The notes below the pieces were generated by a model. The model saw only the letters and a list, made by a program, of their open reading frames with translations. It was not told the origin of the DNA and ran no database searches. 64,000 nucleotides of DNA from Trichosporon coremiiforme (lineage: Eukaryota; Basidiomycota; Tremellomycetes; Trichosporonales; Trichosporonaceae), in NCBI GenBank assembly GCA_039545355.1, contig BCJJ01000011.1:1086851-1150850 (forward strand), given 5' to 3'. Position numbers and translations under genes: made by a program. Below, one piece after another: positions 61,762 through 64,000 of this stretch. Position 1 is the stretch's first letter, and each line of letters opens with the position of its first letter.

Positions 61762-64000
61762 GTTGGTCTGAGTCCTGTGCAAAGAAGAGAGGTTAGGCTG
61801 ACGAGGAAGACCTTGAGGAAGCGAGGAAGACAGCGGAGCACGGTGCTCGATGGCTTGCACAGTCTCGACGATCCCTCCACTTGCGGTGACGTCACCCTCA
61901 ACCACTATCTTAGTGCACGCCGACCTTCCCTAGGCACCAACGAGTGTGCGGTGGTAAGTAATAGCCACGACCTAGAGTGAGTTGATGGCGCTGGACGCAT
62001 GCTCTTTAACAGCGAAGAAGATGCAGTTGCATGATCTGCTGCGTCTGCAACTGTCGAGAGGCCGTCTGCAGAAGTAGCACGCTCGATAATTCTTAGTAGC
62101 TTCCGAACACGCCGACACCCTACTTCGCTTAGAGATAACGGTCCGAACCAATCTCTGCCATGCAAAATAGATCTCAGGCAGGTCGACGTCCGTCATCTGT
62201 TCCTTGTTCCCGCAAGCGAGCAAGGCTCCATGCTCCGACATCGCTTGCATCGTTTCGCCCCAAGCAGCTGACCACTCCAAAGCTCCACCCAAGTAAGCCT
62301 AACCCACTCTGGCGCAGGCGCTTCTCCGCCCGCTTGCCGGGCAAGCAGTCCCTTGCCAGACCCTCGGCGAGTGCACAAGTCCGCTCTACACACGGCAGAA
62401 CTGATGCATCGATCCAGACTCGTCGGGGAAGACCCTGCTCCCAACAGGCGAACAATCAACGGCGACCAGCGGCCGGGCAACACGGCGCGCCGGTGAGCGG
62501 GCAGCTGCGTCCTGGGTTCCTTTGAAGTCTGTAATAGCGTCCCTGTGTATCGAAAGGGCAATCAGTGCGGATCGTTCAATCATGTAACGGATCCAGGCAG
62601 GTGGGGAACTTGGGTTCGCGGGTATGTCTGGGTTTATAATTAACAGTGAGGGACTGAGTTCAGGTCACGAGCAGGGGTTGGCTGGGCGTAATGCGGGCTG
62701 TACGCGATGTACGTCAGACGTAAGACGCGCCGGACGCGCTCCGCGAGCGATCGGCGCGTCCAGTGGTTCGGTAGTGCGGTGCCCATGACCGAGGACCGGT
62801 GGCGAATCGTCCCCATACTGCACATCGTCATACAAACAGACCCTAGAGGTCATCAGAACAAGTGACCATGGAGCATGCACATCGACCTCACACTTAAACG
62901 CGCATCATAGAAGATTTAGCGCAGAAGAGAGCACAAACCGGATGAAGCAGTTCTGGTCCAAGGCACGGAATACGGAGCGAGGCGGAATCCCGTGACTCGT
63001 TGGCATACGGGTTTGGGTTCTCCGGCGTCGAGTTGCCGGCGGGCACCAATGCCAGTGGCCAGAGTGGGGGGCAGCATGCCAGGCCCACACCCACAACCCC
63101 TCCAGTCCCCCATCTGGCCCTGCGATCATCCGTCCCTTGACCTGTGAGGTCACCACTGAGACTGCCGCGGTGCACGGCTGCATGCCCGGCATGCGGCGCG
63201 TGCTTGCGCGTCGCTGCAGCATGGTAGAGGTGGAGCCTGACAATCCCGAGATCCGGCAGTGCGACGGGGCCAAGAGGTAGCCTTGGTATGCTTGCTGCGA
63301 ATTGGGTGGCAAACGTTTGCCGCCCAAGTGCCCAGTGTGCATTCCCGCCCACGCTTCATACTTAGTCAAGCGAGATCATGGATGACAAGGAGACACGACC
63401 GAGTCCAGGATGCCAGAACGTCTATACGTCAAGACTTTTTGGGCACACTAGTGTCGCAGAACAGTGCTAAGGTGTGGAGTACATGACGGGTGGCTTGGAT
63501 GGCTTGGCCATGGCGCCGGGCGATGGCGTCGATGGCGCCCGGGACCCCCCGTACCACCCGTGCGTGGGCCGTGGGCATTCACTAGCGTCGCCCGTGGTAT
63601 GTGGCTCGACGGAACAATGCAATATGTCACGCTGAGATCATTTGAGGGCGACCCCTCCATTTCCCATGCCCGCTGTACTGCTGTAGAGCTTCACATGCCG
63701 GCGGAGGCAACGAACGGTTGGCAGCGGAGGCATCGGAGAACGGAGGCAACGGAGGCGGATGTCAGAACGTGCGCTGGCGTAGCTGGCGCAAGCTGAACAA
63801 CGGAGGTTTCAGATCGTGGGAGGACGGACGGACGGAAGCAACGTCAGGAGAAGAGGGCGGACTGACGTCGATGTGCTTGTTGGGCTGGGCTGAATGTGTG
63901 CGAAGACGGATGGATGAGGCACGGCGATGGCGATGGTGTCAGCCAGCGTGACGGCGGAGGCGATCCCCGCGATGGCAGGCGTGAGCACATGTCCCAGCTG
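61762..64000. other. 2.2-kb end region, nothing supported
   Basis: No coding frame with motifs or consistent splice phases was found on either strand. GGAGGC-type short repeats occur around 63705-63760 and GC-rich near-palindromes around 63507-63545. A gene may begin beyond the window. Confidence 0.45.

Noticed and set aside
1..64000. CRISPR arrays, insertion sequences, rRNA genes, intact retrotransposons or viral genes
   Set aside because: No regularly spaced direct repeats, terminal repeats with transposase, reverse transcriptase or rRNA-like sequence was seen on either strand.

Overview
The window is nuclear DNA from a fungus, most probably a basidiomycete yeast of the Tremellomycetes; Trichosporonales is my best guess from style, but no marker gene here proves it. 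The signs are GC-rich coding sequence, genes split by many very short GT-AG introns (most 32-75 nt) with a CTAAC or CTGAC branch site a few bases before the acceptor, a eukaryotic tRNA with an anticodon-loop intron, and gene families found only in eukaryotes (septin, p24, Ssz1, SARAF, Nop4). There is no sign of bacterial operons, CRISPR arrays or intact transposons. Gene models below were built by hand from reading frames, splice signals and family motifs, and intron phases were checked for consistency.

Layout. 1-5.3 kb: no gene I can support. 5.3-6.5: Ser/Pro-rich protein (+). 7.8-8.6: uroporphyrinogen-III synthase HEM4 (-). 8.7-12.9: a 4.3-kb gene-free stretch. 12.9-15.2: family-31 glycosyltransferase (+). 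15.9-16.9: p24 cargo receptor (+). 17.5-19.1: ER J-protein with TPRs, DNAJC3-like (+). 19.4-20.1: DUF2462 small basic protein (-). 20.4-21.2: SFM1 methyltransferase (+). 21.5-22.8: DsbA-like thioredoxin-fold protein with a frame break (-). 23.3-26.4: GH3 beta-glucosidase with two possible N-termini (-). 28.2-30.1: MFS sugar transporter (+). 30.2-31.3: SARAF homologue (-). 31.7-34.3: carnitine acetyltransferase (-). 35.5-36.8: ANCHR-like protein (+). 37.0-39.9: NOP4 (-). 40.2-41.2: mitochondrial ribosomal protein uS12m (+). 41.7-43.5: SSZ1 (-). 45.2-48.8: large CRIB-domain protein (+). 49.2-50.3: DCN1 (-). 50.8-52.1: septin CDC10 (+). 52.6-53.8: ribose-5-phosphate isomerase (+). 55.0: tRNA-Val(CAC) (+). 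55.5-58.0: ABC half-transporter (-). 59.7: possible 48-residue small ORF (+). 59.9-61.8: phosphatidylserine decarboxylase (-). 61.8-64.0: no gene recognised.

The genes are mainly housekeeping and mostly alternate in strand, giving divergent pairs with short shared promoters (NOP4/MRPS12, DUF2462/SFM1, DCN1/CDC10) and convergent pairs with very short spacers (MFS/SARAF, 54 nt between stop codons). Themes are ribosome biogenesis and translation (NOP4, MRPS12, SSZ1, SFM1, DUF2462), the secretory pathway and ER (p24, DNAJC3-like, SARAF, GT31), and cell polarity or division (CRIB protein, CDC10, ANCHR-like). The only accessory-looking module is the secreted beta-glucosidase divergent to a sugar transporter. 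I found no self-evidently new system. The points most worth checking are the alternative membrane-anchored N-terminus of the beta-glucosidase, the kinase-less PAK-type CRIB protein, the SARAF homologue without a signal peptide, the frame break in the DsbA-like gene, and the micro-exons and ultra-short introns.
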